A stretch of 5,048 nucleotides of DNA from an uncultured Sutterella sp. GTDB lineage: Bacteria > Pseudomonadota > Gammaproteobacteria > Burkholderiales > Burkholderiaceae_F. A model generated the notes under the pieces. That model made no database searches. It was not told the DNA's origin and saw nothing but the letters and a program-made list of their open reading frames with translations. The stretch lies in NCBI GenBank assembly GCA_902493085.1, contig CABUOH010000116.1, positions 1 through 5,048 on the forward strand, read 5' to 3'. Shown piece by piece: positions 1 through 5,048 of the stretch (position 1 is the stretch's first letter; each line of letters starts with the position of its first letter). Made by a program: the position numbers and the translations under genes.

Positions 1-716
1 CGTGTGGTGTTGACGAGAATCTTGGTGAGCTCGTTGGAGAGATCGCCCGAGACACGCTTCATCAGGGTTTGAACGCGATCGGCGAACCAAGCGCCATCCC
101 GGTAGAAGAAAAAGACGATGAAGGTGACGAGCGCGAGCTGCAGCAGGATGTTGCTCACGTTGACGGCGGCGTTGAGGAGCGCGGCTGAAAGCGGCTCAAG
201 GAGCCTCTGCATCGTGCTCGAGAGCGAGGCGGGGTCGATGGCAAAAAGGAGCTGATCGTGGAGCCAGGGCCCAACGCCGGGAATTTCCGCAATGGCCGGC
301 GGTATCGTGAAGCCGCTGGAGATCCACTCGCGGATGACGGAGATGCCCTTGGGTATTTGCTGCGCGAGCGCGATGAGCAGGAAGCTCGACGGGATGAGTA
401 CGCCGATGATGATTAGAAGGACCATCAGGAGTGCGGGCACCGTCGTGGAGCCGCCGGCCGAAGAGCGTGCGCTCGCAAAGAGCGGCCAGGTGACGACGGC
501 GAGAATCGCCGCGATGATGATGGCCGTAAGAAATGGCTCGATGATGAAGTAGCAGCCGATCGAGACGGCAACGGCAAGGACAACGCGGATGAGAAGATCC
601 ACGCGTTCGCTGAAGCTCAGCATCGAACGCAGCGACTGAGGTTCGTGCGAACGTTCGGAAGCCGGACTGGAGGTTGTTCCGGCTTCGGTGTCCGTTCGGG
701 AGTCGATGTGGGGCAT
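1..716 (-). CDS. AI-2E family (UPF0118/YdiK-PerM-like) membrane transporter, 3' end cut by window edge
   Basis: Reading the minus strand from ATG at 716 gives 238 codons with no stop before the window edge, so the C-terminal third or so is missing (family members are usually about 350-370 residues). After a polar N-terminal tail of about 38 residues there are hydrophobic segments at roughly 41-58, 61-80 and 93-118. A soluble stretch of about 60 residues follows, containing PGVGPWL (146-152), then a further membrane segment at about 183-205 ending in FFYRDG (203-208). This layout and the F-x-RDG end of the fourth segment are typical of the family. Members are inner-membrane proteins; some are linked to autoinducer-2 export, others to Na+/H+ exchange or unknown solutes, so the substrate is not predicted. 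The start lies 20 bases after the oxyR stop with no clear Shine-Dalgarno, suggesting coupling to oxyR translation. A later in-frame ATG (residue 32, at 623) also lacks a ribosome site, so 716 is preferred but unproven. Confidence 0.88.
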   Translation of the reverse strand, partial: MPHIDSRTDTEAGTTSSPASERSHEPQSLRSMLSFSERVDLLIRVVLAVAVSIGCYFIIEPFLTAIIIAAILAVVTWPLFASARSSAGGSTTVPALLMVLLIIIGVLIPSSFLLIALAQQIPKGISVIREWISSGFTIPPAIAEIPGVGPWLHDQLLFAIDPASLSSTMQRLLEPLSAALLNAAVNVSNILLQLALVTFIVFFFYRDGAWFADRVQTLMKRVSGDLSNELTKILVNTT

Positions 717-736
717 GATGGTCTTGGCGCTGTGGG

Positions 737-1681
737 TCAGTCGGCGACGGGAGGCTCGTCAAGATAGAAGCAGCCGTTGAGGGTGGTGCTCTTGACGGCT
801 TGGGCGAGTACCTCGAGAGCGGCGAGGCGAGTAAAGCTCTTGCGCCAGACCATGATGACGCGGCGCGAGGGCGACGGGCTCTTGAAGGGAATCGTCTTGA
901 TGCTGTTGACGTTCGAGCGCAGATAGGGAACGCAGGAGGCGGGCAGCACCGTGATGCCTAGTCCTTGGGCGACCATGTGGCAGATGGTTTGCAGGGAGGA
1001 GCCTTCGACCGTGCGTTGGACATCGGCAATGCCGATGTTGGCGCGAACAAGATCCGGGCAGATGCCGATGATCTGGTCTCGGAAGCAGTGTCCGGCTCCG
1101 AGGAGGAGCATCGTCTGATCGCGAAGCTCCTGCGGGCCGATATAGTTGCGGTTGACCCAAGGGTGATGGGACGGCACTGCGACGACGAAGCTTTCCTGAT
1201 AGAGGGCTTGCGTCATGAAGCCGGTGTCGGTGATCGTGTCGGCCATGATGGCGACGTCGATGGCGCCGGTGCGGAGCTGAGAGATGAGCTCGGTCGTGTA
1301 CGTCTCCTCAAGATAGACGGGCATCTTCGGAGCGAGGGTGGAGAGCTTTTGGATGAGCTCGGGCATCAGATAAGGGGCGACCGTGTAGATCATTCCGAGG
1401 CGGATCGGGCCTGCGAGAGGATCTTGACCGCGTTTGGCGATTTCGGAGATGAGGCGGCTTTCCTCAAGAACCTTCTGAGCCTGCTCAATGATGGCTGCTC
1501 CGACGGGTGTGATGGAAATGTCGGGCGTACGGCGCTCGAAGATCGCGACGCCGAGCTCTTCCTCGAGCTTCTTGATGGCAACGGAAAGAGAGGGCTGACT
1601 CACGAAGCAGGATTCGGCGGCGCGGCCGAAGTGCTTTTCGCGTGCCACGGCGATAACGTACTTGAGTTCGGTGAGAGTCAT
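737..1681 (-). CDS. oxyR: OxyR, LysR-family hydrogen-peroxide-sensing transcriptional regulator
   Basis: 314 residues (E. coli OxyR is 305). The N-terminal winged helix-turn-helix covers about residues 2-60, with the recognition region AAESCFVSQPSLSVAIKKLE (21-40) and Cys25, which is also present in E. coli OxyR. A linker helix (about 61-88) leads to the LysR substrate-binding fold (about 91-300). The diagnostic redox pair is intact: GHCFRDQIIGIC places cysteines at 199 and 208, the same numbers as the E. coli peroxide-reactive pair. In the family, peroxide oxidises Cys199, a Cys199-Cys208 disulfide forms, and the cytoplasmic tetramer activates antioxidant genes (catalase, alkyl hydroperoxide reductase, Dps) and usually controls its own gene. 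The start is set at 1681 because AAGGA (1691-1695) lies 9 bases upstream and because homology begins at MTLTELKYV; the frame stays open back to 1777 inside recG, but that extension is not OxyR-like. It lies 59 bases after recG with no strong promoter between, so it is probably co-transcribed. Confidence 0.96.
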   Translation of the reverse strand: MTLTELKYVIAVAREKHFGRAAESCFVSQPSLSVAIKKLEEELGVAIFERRTPDISITPVGAAIIEQAQKVLEESRLISEIAKRGQDPLAGPIRLGMIYTVAPYLMPELIQKLSTLAPKMPVYLEETYTTELISQLRTGAIDVAIMADTITDTGFMTQALYQESFVVAVPSHHPWVNRNYIGPQELRDQTMLLLGAGHCFRDQIIGICPDLVRANIGIADVQRTVEGSSLQTICHMVAQGLGITVLPASCVPYLRSNVNSIKTIPFKSPSPSRRVIMVWRKSFTRLAALEVLAQAVKSTTLNGCFYLDEPPVAD

Positions 1682-1690
1682 GATCGAAGA

Positions 1691-1695
1691 TCCTT
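1691..1695 (-). promoter_or_regulatory. Ribosome binding site of oxyR
   Basis: AAGGA on the minus strand sits 9 bases before the ATG at 1681. It decides the start against the longer in-frame alternative at 1777, which would begin inside recG. Confidence 0.75.
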
Positions 1696-1740
1696 GTTTG
1701 TCGAATGTATGAATTGGGGCTTCTCTAGGGGACGGAGATC

Positions 1741-3825
1741 TCAGGCAGCAAGAAATTCTCCTGCAGGCCTGAACCAACGGATTGCATGCCGGAGGGCCGT
1801 GTCCCTGTCACGAGCGAGCCAGGCGTCGGCCGTGCGGCGAGCGGCGGCAAGGAGCGCCTCGTCGCGATCAAGGTCGGCAAAGCGAAGGAGCGGCGTGCCG
1901 GACTGGCGTTCGCCGAGAAATTCGCCCGGACCGCGCATTTCAAGGTCGCGCCGTGCAATTTCGAAGCCGTCGGTGGTGTCGCGTATGGTCTTCAAACGCT
2001 CCCAGCCCGAGGGCGAGATGTCCTCCCCGAAGAGAAGAACGCAGGCGCTTTGTGCGGCGCCGCGTCCCACGCGCCCCCTCAGTTGGTGGAGCTGCGCAAG
2101 CCCGAAGCGCTCGGCATGCTCGATCACCATCAGCGTTGCATTGGGAACGTCGACGCCCACCTCGATGACGGTGGTGGCTACCAGAATTTGGGTGAGGCCC
2201 GACGCGAAGTCCTGCATGACGGCGTCCTTTTCGGCCGGCGGCATGGCGCCGTGCACGAGCCCGACGGTAAGATCGGGCAGACGGCTCTGCAGCTCGTCCC
2301 GGCAGGCGGTTGCAGGAGTAAGGTCAAGCTTGTCGCTCTCCTCAATGAGGGGACAAACCCAGTAGGCCTGACGGCCCTCTTCGACGATGCTTCGCACGAC
2401 GGAAAGCACCGCTTCCTTGCGTGAGGCCTTGACGGTCTTTGTCACGACCGGCGTGCGCCCGGGCGGCAGCTCGTCGATGACGGAGACGTCGAGGTCTGCG
2501 AGATAGCTCATGGCGAGCGTGCGCGGAATCGGTGTGGCGGAAAGCATCAGAAGATGAGGAACACGGTCGGACTGGGGCTGAGTCCGAAGGGCCAGACGCT
2601 GGGCGACGCCGAAGCGATGCTGCTCGTCGACGATGGCAAGCCCGAGGTCGGCGAACCTGACGCTTTCTTGAATCAGGGCGTGTGTGCCGATGATGATTTG
2701 AGCCTCGCCCGAGGCGATGGCTTCAAGCGCCGCGTTCTTCTCCGCCGTCTTGAGCCTTCCGGTGAGCCAAGCGGTGCGGATGCCGAGCGGCTCGAGCCAT
2801 GAAGCGATCTTTCGGAAGTGTTGCTCGGCGAGAATTTCGGTGGGCGCCATCAGTGAGGCCTGATGACCGGAGGCCACGGCGCGCAGTGCGGCTAGAGCCG
2901 CTACGACGGTCTTGCCGCTGCCGACATCGCCCTGTACGAGCCGGTGCATGGGGCAATCCTTGGCCAAGTCCGAGAGAATCTCGTCCGTGACGCGTCGCTG
3001 CGCGCCGGTAAGGCTGAAGGGAAGCGAGGCGAGAAAACGGGAGGCGAGTTCACTGTCGTCGCCTGAGAGCGAAGGTGCACGTTTTCTGAAGGCAACGGTT
3101 CGTGATTCGCGCAGCGTGATCTGTTGGGCGAGAAGTTCGTCGAAGATGAGCCTGCGCCAGGCGGGAGCGGATCGTTCCTGAAGGCCGACAATGTCGGCGC
3201 CTGCGGGCGGCGTATGAATATAGGCAAGCGCTTCACGCAGGCTGGGCAGACCGAAACGAGTTCGCTCGTCTGCGGGGACGAGATCGGTGAGGTCAAGGTC
3301 GAGAAGCGCGCGGTCGATGCGTTTGCGAAGCCAGCGCTGTTGGATGCCTTCGCCGGCGGGATAGATGGGCGTCAGAGCCTTGGGAAGTTCACTCTCCGCA
3401 GCTTTGCCGGACTTGATGCGGGGATGAACCATCTCGAGTTCGCCGTAGTAGCCTTCGCGCGCCTCTCCGTAGAGGCGGACGGTGCTGCCGACTGCGAGTT
3501 GCTTCTGGATGGATGGAAAGAAGTGGATGAATCGGATTGTGAGAGTGCCCGTGCCGTCGTCCATGACGGCATGGAGCTGCTGGCCGCGCGGCGTGCCCAC
3601 GAAGCGCTGGTCGGCGACACGGCCTTCGATCTGAACGTGCGTATTCGGCGGGATTGAACCGATGGGCGTGACTCTGGTCTCGTCTTCATAGCGAAGCGGC
3701 AGGTGAAGCGCAAAGTCCCAGTCGCGCGTAAGTCCGAGCTTCTCGAGCCGGACGGCCAAAGGGTCGAGCTTTTCTTGTCGAATGACGCCCGCGGGCCGGG
3801 CCGGGGAATTCGATGCGGCGGCCAT
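1741..3825 (-). CDS. recG: ATP-dependent DNA helicase RecG
   Basis: 694 residues, against 693 in E. coli, so full length. The N-terminal wedge domain with its OB fold (about 20-150) contains HLPLRYED (41-48) and YPAGEG (155-160). The helicase motifs appear in order: LTGAQ (272-276), Walker A GDVGSGKT (299-306), MAPTEILAEQH (326-336), motif II DEQHRFG (400-406, a DEQH box), SATPIPRT (429-436), VATTVIEVGVDVPNA (549-563) and QLRGRVGRG (581-589). The RecG-specific TRG region follows at about 620-643 (GFEIARRDLEMRGPGEFLGE, then RQSG). RecG is a cytoplasmic double-stranded DNA translocase that regresses stalled replication forks and remodels Holliday junctions, D-loops and R-loops. No catalytic residue is missing. 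The start at 3825 is 28 bases after the ridA stop; no good Shine-Dalgarno is visible, so translation may depend on ridA. The N-terminus before residue 20 is weakly conserved, so a slightly different start is possible. Confidence 0.98.
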   Translation of the reverse strand: MAAASNSPARPAGVIRQEKLDPLAVRLEKLGLTRDWDFALHLPLRYEDETRVTPIGSIPPNTHVQIEGRVADQRFVGTPRGQQLHAVMDDGTGTLTIRFIHFFPSIQKQLAVGSTVRLYGEAREGYYGELEMVHPRIKSGKAAESELPKALTPIYPAGEGIQQRWLRKRIDRALLDLDLTDLVPADERTRFGLPSLREALAYIHTPPAGADIVGLQERSAPAWRRLIFDELLAQQITLRESRTVAFRKRAPSLSGDDSELASRFLASLPFSLTGAQRRVTDEILSDLAKDCPMHRLVQGDVGSGKTVVAALAALRAVASGHQASLMAPTEILAEQHFRKIASWLEPLGIRTAWLTGRLKTAEKNAALEAIASGEAQIIIGTHALIQESVRFADLGLAIVDEQHRFGVAQRLALRTQPQSDRVPHLLMLSATPIPRTLAMSYLADLDVSVIDELPPGRTPVVTKTVKASRKEAVLSVVRSIVEEGRQAYWVCPLIEESDKLDLTPATACRDELQSRLPDLTVGLVHGAMPPAEKDAVMQDFASGLTQILVATTVIEVGVDVPNATLMVIEHAERFGLAQLHQLRGRVGRGAAQSACVLLFGEDISPSGWERLKTIRDTTDGFEIARRDLEMRGPGEFLGERQSGTPLLRFADLDRDEALLAAARRTADAWLARDRDTALRHAIRWFRPAGEFLAA

Positions 3826-3853
3826 GTTCTGGCTATATAAGGATGGGGAGCGT

Positions 3854-4234
3854 TCAGGGCATCGTCACGACGGCCTCGATTTCAACTCGGGCGTTCTTCG
3901 GAAGGGCGGCGACCGCGAAACAAGAGCGTGCGGGATAGGGGGCGGCCATAACTTCGGTCATCACTGTGTTGACGACGGAGAATTCGTTGATGTCGGCAAG
4001 AAAGATCGTGAGCTTGACCGCGTTGGCGAGCGAGGTGCCGGCGGCTGCACAAACGGCCTCAAGATTGGCAAAAGCTTGGCGGGTCTGAGCTTCGACGCCT
4101 TCGACAAGTTCGCCCGAGGCGGGCAAGAGGCCGAGCTGGCCCGACGTGAAGAGAAAGCCTTCGGCGAGCGTTGCCTGGCTGTATGCGCCGATGGCGGCGG
4201 GAGCTTTATCGGTGTGGACGGAATTGATGGGCAT
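3854..4234 (-). CDS. ridA: RidA (YjgF/YER057c/UK114) family reactive intermediate deaminase
   Basis: 126 residues, a normal length for this small trimeric cytosolic family (E. coli RidA is 128). Family features are PAAIGAYSQ (12-20, with the active-site Tyr18), FTSGQLGL (29-36), AGTSLANAVKLTIFLADINEF (65-85) and the C-terminal signature PARSCFAVAALPKNARVEIE (101-120). The last of these carries the substrate-carboxylate-binding arginine (Arg103, equivalent to E. coli Arg105) and catalytic Glu120. RidA hydrolyses 2-aminoacrylate and related enamine/imine products of serine and threonine dehydratases, protecting PLP enzymes. Some homologues become chaperones after chlorination, which would suit an operon with oxyR, but that is inference. 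The start at 4234 is chosen because AGAGGA lies 8 bases upstream and homology begins here; the frame stays open to 4315 without family similarity. It is the first gene of the apparent operon. Arg103 points to a true RidA rather than a divergent Rid subgroup. Confidence 0.95.
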   Translation of the reverse strand: MPINSVHTDKAPAAIGAYSQATLAEGFLFTSGQLGLLPASGELVEGVEAQTRQAFANLEAVCAAAGTSLANAVKLTIFLADINEFSVVNTVMTEVMAAPYPARSCFAVAALPKNARVEIEAVVTMP

Positions 4235-4242
4235 GCTGAATA

Positions 4243-4248
4243 TCCTCT
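4243..4248 (-). promoter_or_regulatory. Ribosome binding site of ridA
   Basis: AGAGGA on the minus strand, 8 bases before the ATG at 4234. It is the clearest Shine-Dalgarno in the window and rules against the upstream ATG at 4315. Confidence 0.8.
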
Positions 4249-4281
4249 GAAGGCCAAGCGGCCGAAATGCCGGATGTCTAT

Positions 4282-4287
4282 ATTCTA
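4282..4287 (-). promoter_or_regulatory. Candidate -10 element of the ridA-recG-oxyR operon promoter
   Basis: The minus strand reads TAGAAT, five of six matches to TATAAT, about 48 bases before the ridA start. No good -35 hexamer stands at 16-18 bases upstream: the nearest words are TTTCTA at 18 bases and, much further, TTAACA. A weak -35 with an upstream operator is typical of activator-dependent promoters. The transcription start would be near 4275, giving an untranslated leader of about 40 bases. This is a prediction from motif and position only. Confidence 0.45.
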
Positions 4288-4310
4288 TCGGAAAAAATGT
4301 CACGATAGAA
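4283..4310. repeat. Perfect 8-base inverted repeat overlapping the candidate promoter
   Basis: TTCTATCG (4283-4290) and CGATAGAA (4303-4310) are exact reverse complements separated by 12 bases. The left arm overlaps the candidate -10 element. Half-arms recur just upstream: CGATAG (4303-4308) also pairs with CTATCG (4318-4323) across 9 bases. The arrangement suits a dimeric or tetrameric regulator covering the promoter; the AT-rich spacer and lack of a following T-run argue against a terminator. Confidence 0.7.
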
Positions 4311-4378
4311 AGCAAACCTATCGCATTTGTTAAAAAACGCTATAAAGGCTATTGCATGCGTAATAGGTAAAAATACGT

Positions 4379-4402
4379 AGAATTACCCGGAAGGGCAGTT
4401 CT
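4379..4402. other. Hairpin with GGAA loop
   Basis: AGAATT (4379-4384) pairs with AGTTCT (4397-4402), including one T-G wobble. An A-C mismatch follows, then CCC (4386-4388) pairs with GGG (4393-4395) around a GGAA loop on the plus strand. On the minus strand a T-run (TTTTT) begins only a few bases past the stem, so a weak terminator for a minus-strand transcript from further right is possible but not convincing. Confidence 0.4.
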
Positions 4403-4530
4403 GGGGCGGAATTAACAATTGCTCGAAATTAAGGGTTAGTCCGTATCACCAAGGTGGTAGTACGTTGGGATAGGTTGTATTGCAGTTAAAGGCAAGCCTG
4501 AGTGCTGATGCCGTTAAGCCTATATCGGGC
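4403..4530 (+). ncRNA. Structured segment with tracrRNA-like nexus (speculative)
   Basis: Around 4427-4448 the plus strand reads AAATTAAGGGTTAGTCCGTA followed by TCA. This resembles the end of the anti-repeat plus nexus of Streptococcus pyogenes-type tracrRNA, where AAGGCTAGTCCG is followed by TTATCA. The GGG/TCC nexus stem can form (4433-4435 with 4440-4442). Two hairpins follow, as in tracrRNAs: TATCAC/GTGGTA with a CAAG loop (4444-4459), and a long stem at 4486-4517. Against it: no CRISPR array, cas gene or clear terminal T-run is visible, and the would-be anti-repeat (4403-4430) does not pair with a typical GTTTT-starting repeat near its lower stem. A chance likeness is quite possible. 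Confidence 0.2.
4486..4517. other. Imperfect 11-base-pair hairpin
   Basis: TTAA (4486-4489) pairs with TTAA (4514-4517), then an A-G mismatch, GGCA (4491-4494) with TGCC (4509-4512), a two-base GA bulge, and AGC (4495-4497) with GCT (4504-4506) around a six-base loop. No T-run follows on either strand, so it is not an ordinary intrinsic terminator. It could be part of a structured RNA or a protein site. Confidence 0.5.
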
Positions 4531-4780
4531 AAATTAGAGGTGAGTCAGGAGAAGTGAGGCGGTTGGTCTTTTGGGGGCTCTTGATCCAATCGTAAGAAAT
4601 AATTCAGAATTTAGGGGTTATCCCGAATGTTTCTGAAGAGGTAGTAGTAATAAACTGCGCGTGACTTAAGAAAAGCCGCATTGGGTGTTTTGCGTAGTTC
4701 GAAAGAATGGAAGCTGACACTGATGACCGTAGAAATACGTAGCTTTTTGAAAAGGCAGATCGTAAAGATCGGGCAAAGTT

Positions 4781-4794
4781 TGACGCAGGCGTCA
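4781..4794. repeat. Near-palindrome TGACGC-AG-GCGTCA
   Basis: Two perfect 6-base arms surround a 2-base centre. It lies where base composition changes from AT-rich to GC-richer. The size and symmetry fit a dimeric regulator site, but no adjacent gene start is visible to assign it to, and the regulator is unknown. Confidence 0.45.
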
Positions 4795-4920
4795 TCCTCC
4801 CGAATTTCCCGCACCCCGCTTCGGCAAAGCTGATATAAGGAATGCGGAGAAGGAAAGTCTTGCTTTCTTGCTTCAAAGTCCGCCTCACGAACGGCTGCCG
4901 CAAGGTCGTCGCGAGGCCAG

Positions 4921-4976
4921 TTCAACTGAGTCGCACCAGGAGAACGGCGATTCAGGTGAATTGACGGAATCTGACC
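4921..4976. repeat. Short spaced repeats, possible mobile-element terminal remnant
   Basis: TTCAACTGA (4921-4929) and TTCAGGTGA (4951-4959) differ at two positions and are exactly 30 bases apart. They are followed by two related words, GAATTGAC and GAATCTGAC, and by CTGACCCC. Sub-terminal repeats of this general kind, including GGGGTCAG read on the minus strand, are seen near the ends of some insertion sequences, for example of the IS21 family. No transposase or defined terminal inverted repeat is present, so the assignment is weak. Confidence 0.22.
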
Positions 4977-5048
4977 CCGTGCCGGGCTTGGCGCAACAGC
5001 GCTTTCGTCCCCAGCACATCGTCTTTGGATCTAGGAGACCATTGGAAA

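Larger units (their letters stand above)
4278..4366. promoter_or_regulatory. Cluster of ATAG/CTAT tetranucleotides, possible OxyR operator
   Basis: Seven copies of CTAT or its complement ATAG lie in 89 bases, starting at 4278, 4285, 4305, 4318, 4340, 4349 and 4363; under one would be expected at equal base frequencies. The last two form the dyad CTATT-N8-AATAG (4349-4366), centred on GCATGC. E. coli OxyR sites are ATAG/CTAT words repeated with start-to-start steps of about 11 bases. Here the steps are 7, 20, 13, 22, 9 and 14, so the canonical pattern is not met. The link to OxyR rests on the word and on oxyR being in the operon downstream, and is inference. Confidence 0.35.
4235..5048. other. 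Long region without a recognisable gene upstream of ridA
   Basis: The first part (about 4265-4780) is AT-rich and clearly non-coding in character: stops occur in all frames, and it holds the candidate ridA promoter, several hairpins and ATAG/CTAT words. From about 4780 to the end the DNA becomes GC-richer. A plus-strand frame is open from 4784 to the window end but has no ATG and no protein I recognise. Minus-strand frames are open for about 100 codons (4611-4925, TTG start; 4604-4903) but resemble no known family and run into AT-rich sequence that reads like non-coding DNA. This part may be the edge of a neighbouring gene, a decayed gene or a mobile-element remnant. Confidence 0.6.

Noticed and set aside
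1..716. Quorum-sensing function for the AI-2E family transporter
   Set aside because: The family name reflects one proposed function; most members are uncharacterised and nothing in the neighbourhood (no luxS or lsr genes) supports signalling.
196..762. Minus-strand open frame of 188 codons overlapping the transporter gene
   Set aside because: Arg/His-rich shadow in another frame; the true frame from 716 gives a membrane protein with clear AI-2E family features.
1682..1777. N-terminal extension of OxyR by 32 residues
   Set aside because: It starts within recG and has no likeness to OxyR; the ATG at 1681 has a good ribosome site and begins at the conserved LysR N-terminus.
965..2365. Long plus-strand open frame of 466 codons opposite oxyR and recG
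   Set aside because: It spans the antisense of two certain genes and their spacer, is repetitive in composition (Asp/Gly/Glu then Arg/Ser) and matches no family. GC-rich codon use on the minus strand commonly leaves such antisense frames open.
1786..2424. Plus-strand open frames inside recG (also 2554-2802 and 3124-3657)
   Set aside because: Antisense shadows of a complete, strongly conserved RecG reading frame; no ribosome site or family likeness.
4235..4315. N-terminal extension of RidA by 27 residues
   Set aside because: It would run through the ribosome site and likely promoter of ridA; family homology begins at 4234.
4386..4402. CCGGAAGGGCAG resembling the conserved loop of the signal recognition particle RNA
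   Set aside because: The surrounding bases form a different, simple GGAA-capped hairpin and lack the rest of the conserved 4.5S RNA domain.
4371..4742. Direct repeat AAATACGTAG at 4371-4380 and 4733-4742 as flanks of an insertion
   Set aside because: A 10-base repeat within some 800 AT-rich bases is not far from chance expectation, and the 352 bases between show no element structure.
4604..4925. Two overlapping minus-strand open frames of about 100 codons as small genes
   Set aside because: One starts with TTG, neither has a convincing ribosome site or recognisable domain, and both continue through AT-rich sequence of non-coding character. A decayed gene in the 4780-4925 part is not excluded.

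Overview
The window carries a compact chromosomal gene block read entirely from the minus strand, followed by about 800 bases without a recognisable gene. From right to left (direction of transcription) the order is ridA (4234-3854), recG (3825-1741), oxyR (1681-737) and an AI-2E/UPF0118-family transporter gene (716 to beyond base 1). The gaps are 28, 59 and 20 bases, there is no convincing terminator between the genes, and the layout is that of a single operon. All four products were identified by reading their translations; no database search was possible.

The protein sequences and the GC-rich coding DNA (37 of 60 bases G/C in 1201-1260, 46 of 60 in 1801-1860) suggest a proteobacterium. My best guess is a betaproteobacterium of the Burkholderiales, possibly Sutterellaceae. 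This is an impression from the style of RecG and OxyR and from the recG-oxyR adjacency, which I recall from beta- and gammaproteobacteria such as Pseudomonas. It is not a firm placement.

The genes fit a stress and maintenance theme. OxyR is the peroxide sensor, with both redox cysteines present at the Escherichia coli positions 199 and 208. RecG rescues stalled forks and branched DNA, including forks damaged by oxidation. RidA removes reactive enamine/imine intermediates and, in some homologues, has a chlorination-activated chaperone role. The membrane transporter is of unknown substrate and is cut by the window edge.

Bases 4235-5048 are the least explained part. The stretch next to ridA is AT-rich (20 of 60 bases G/C in 4291-4350) and holds the likely operon promoter. 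That promoter overlaps a perfect 8-base inverted repeat and a dense cluster of ATAG/CTAT tetranucleotides, the half-site word of OxyR operators, though not at the canonical spacing. Next, 4379-4530 contains several hairpins on the plus strand and a short segment resembling the nexus of Cas9 tracrRNAs; no CRISPR repeat or cas gene is visible, so this is only a lead. From about 4780 the sequence becomes GC-richer and contains a 14-base near-palindrome and short spaced repeats, possibly the eroded end of a mobile element or the edge of another gene. No tRNA, rRNA, CRISPR array or intact insertion sequence was found.
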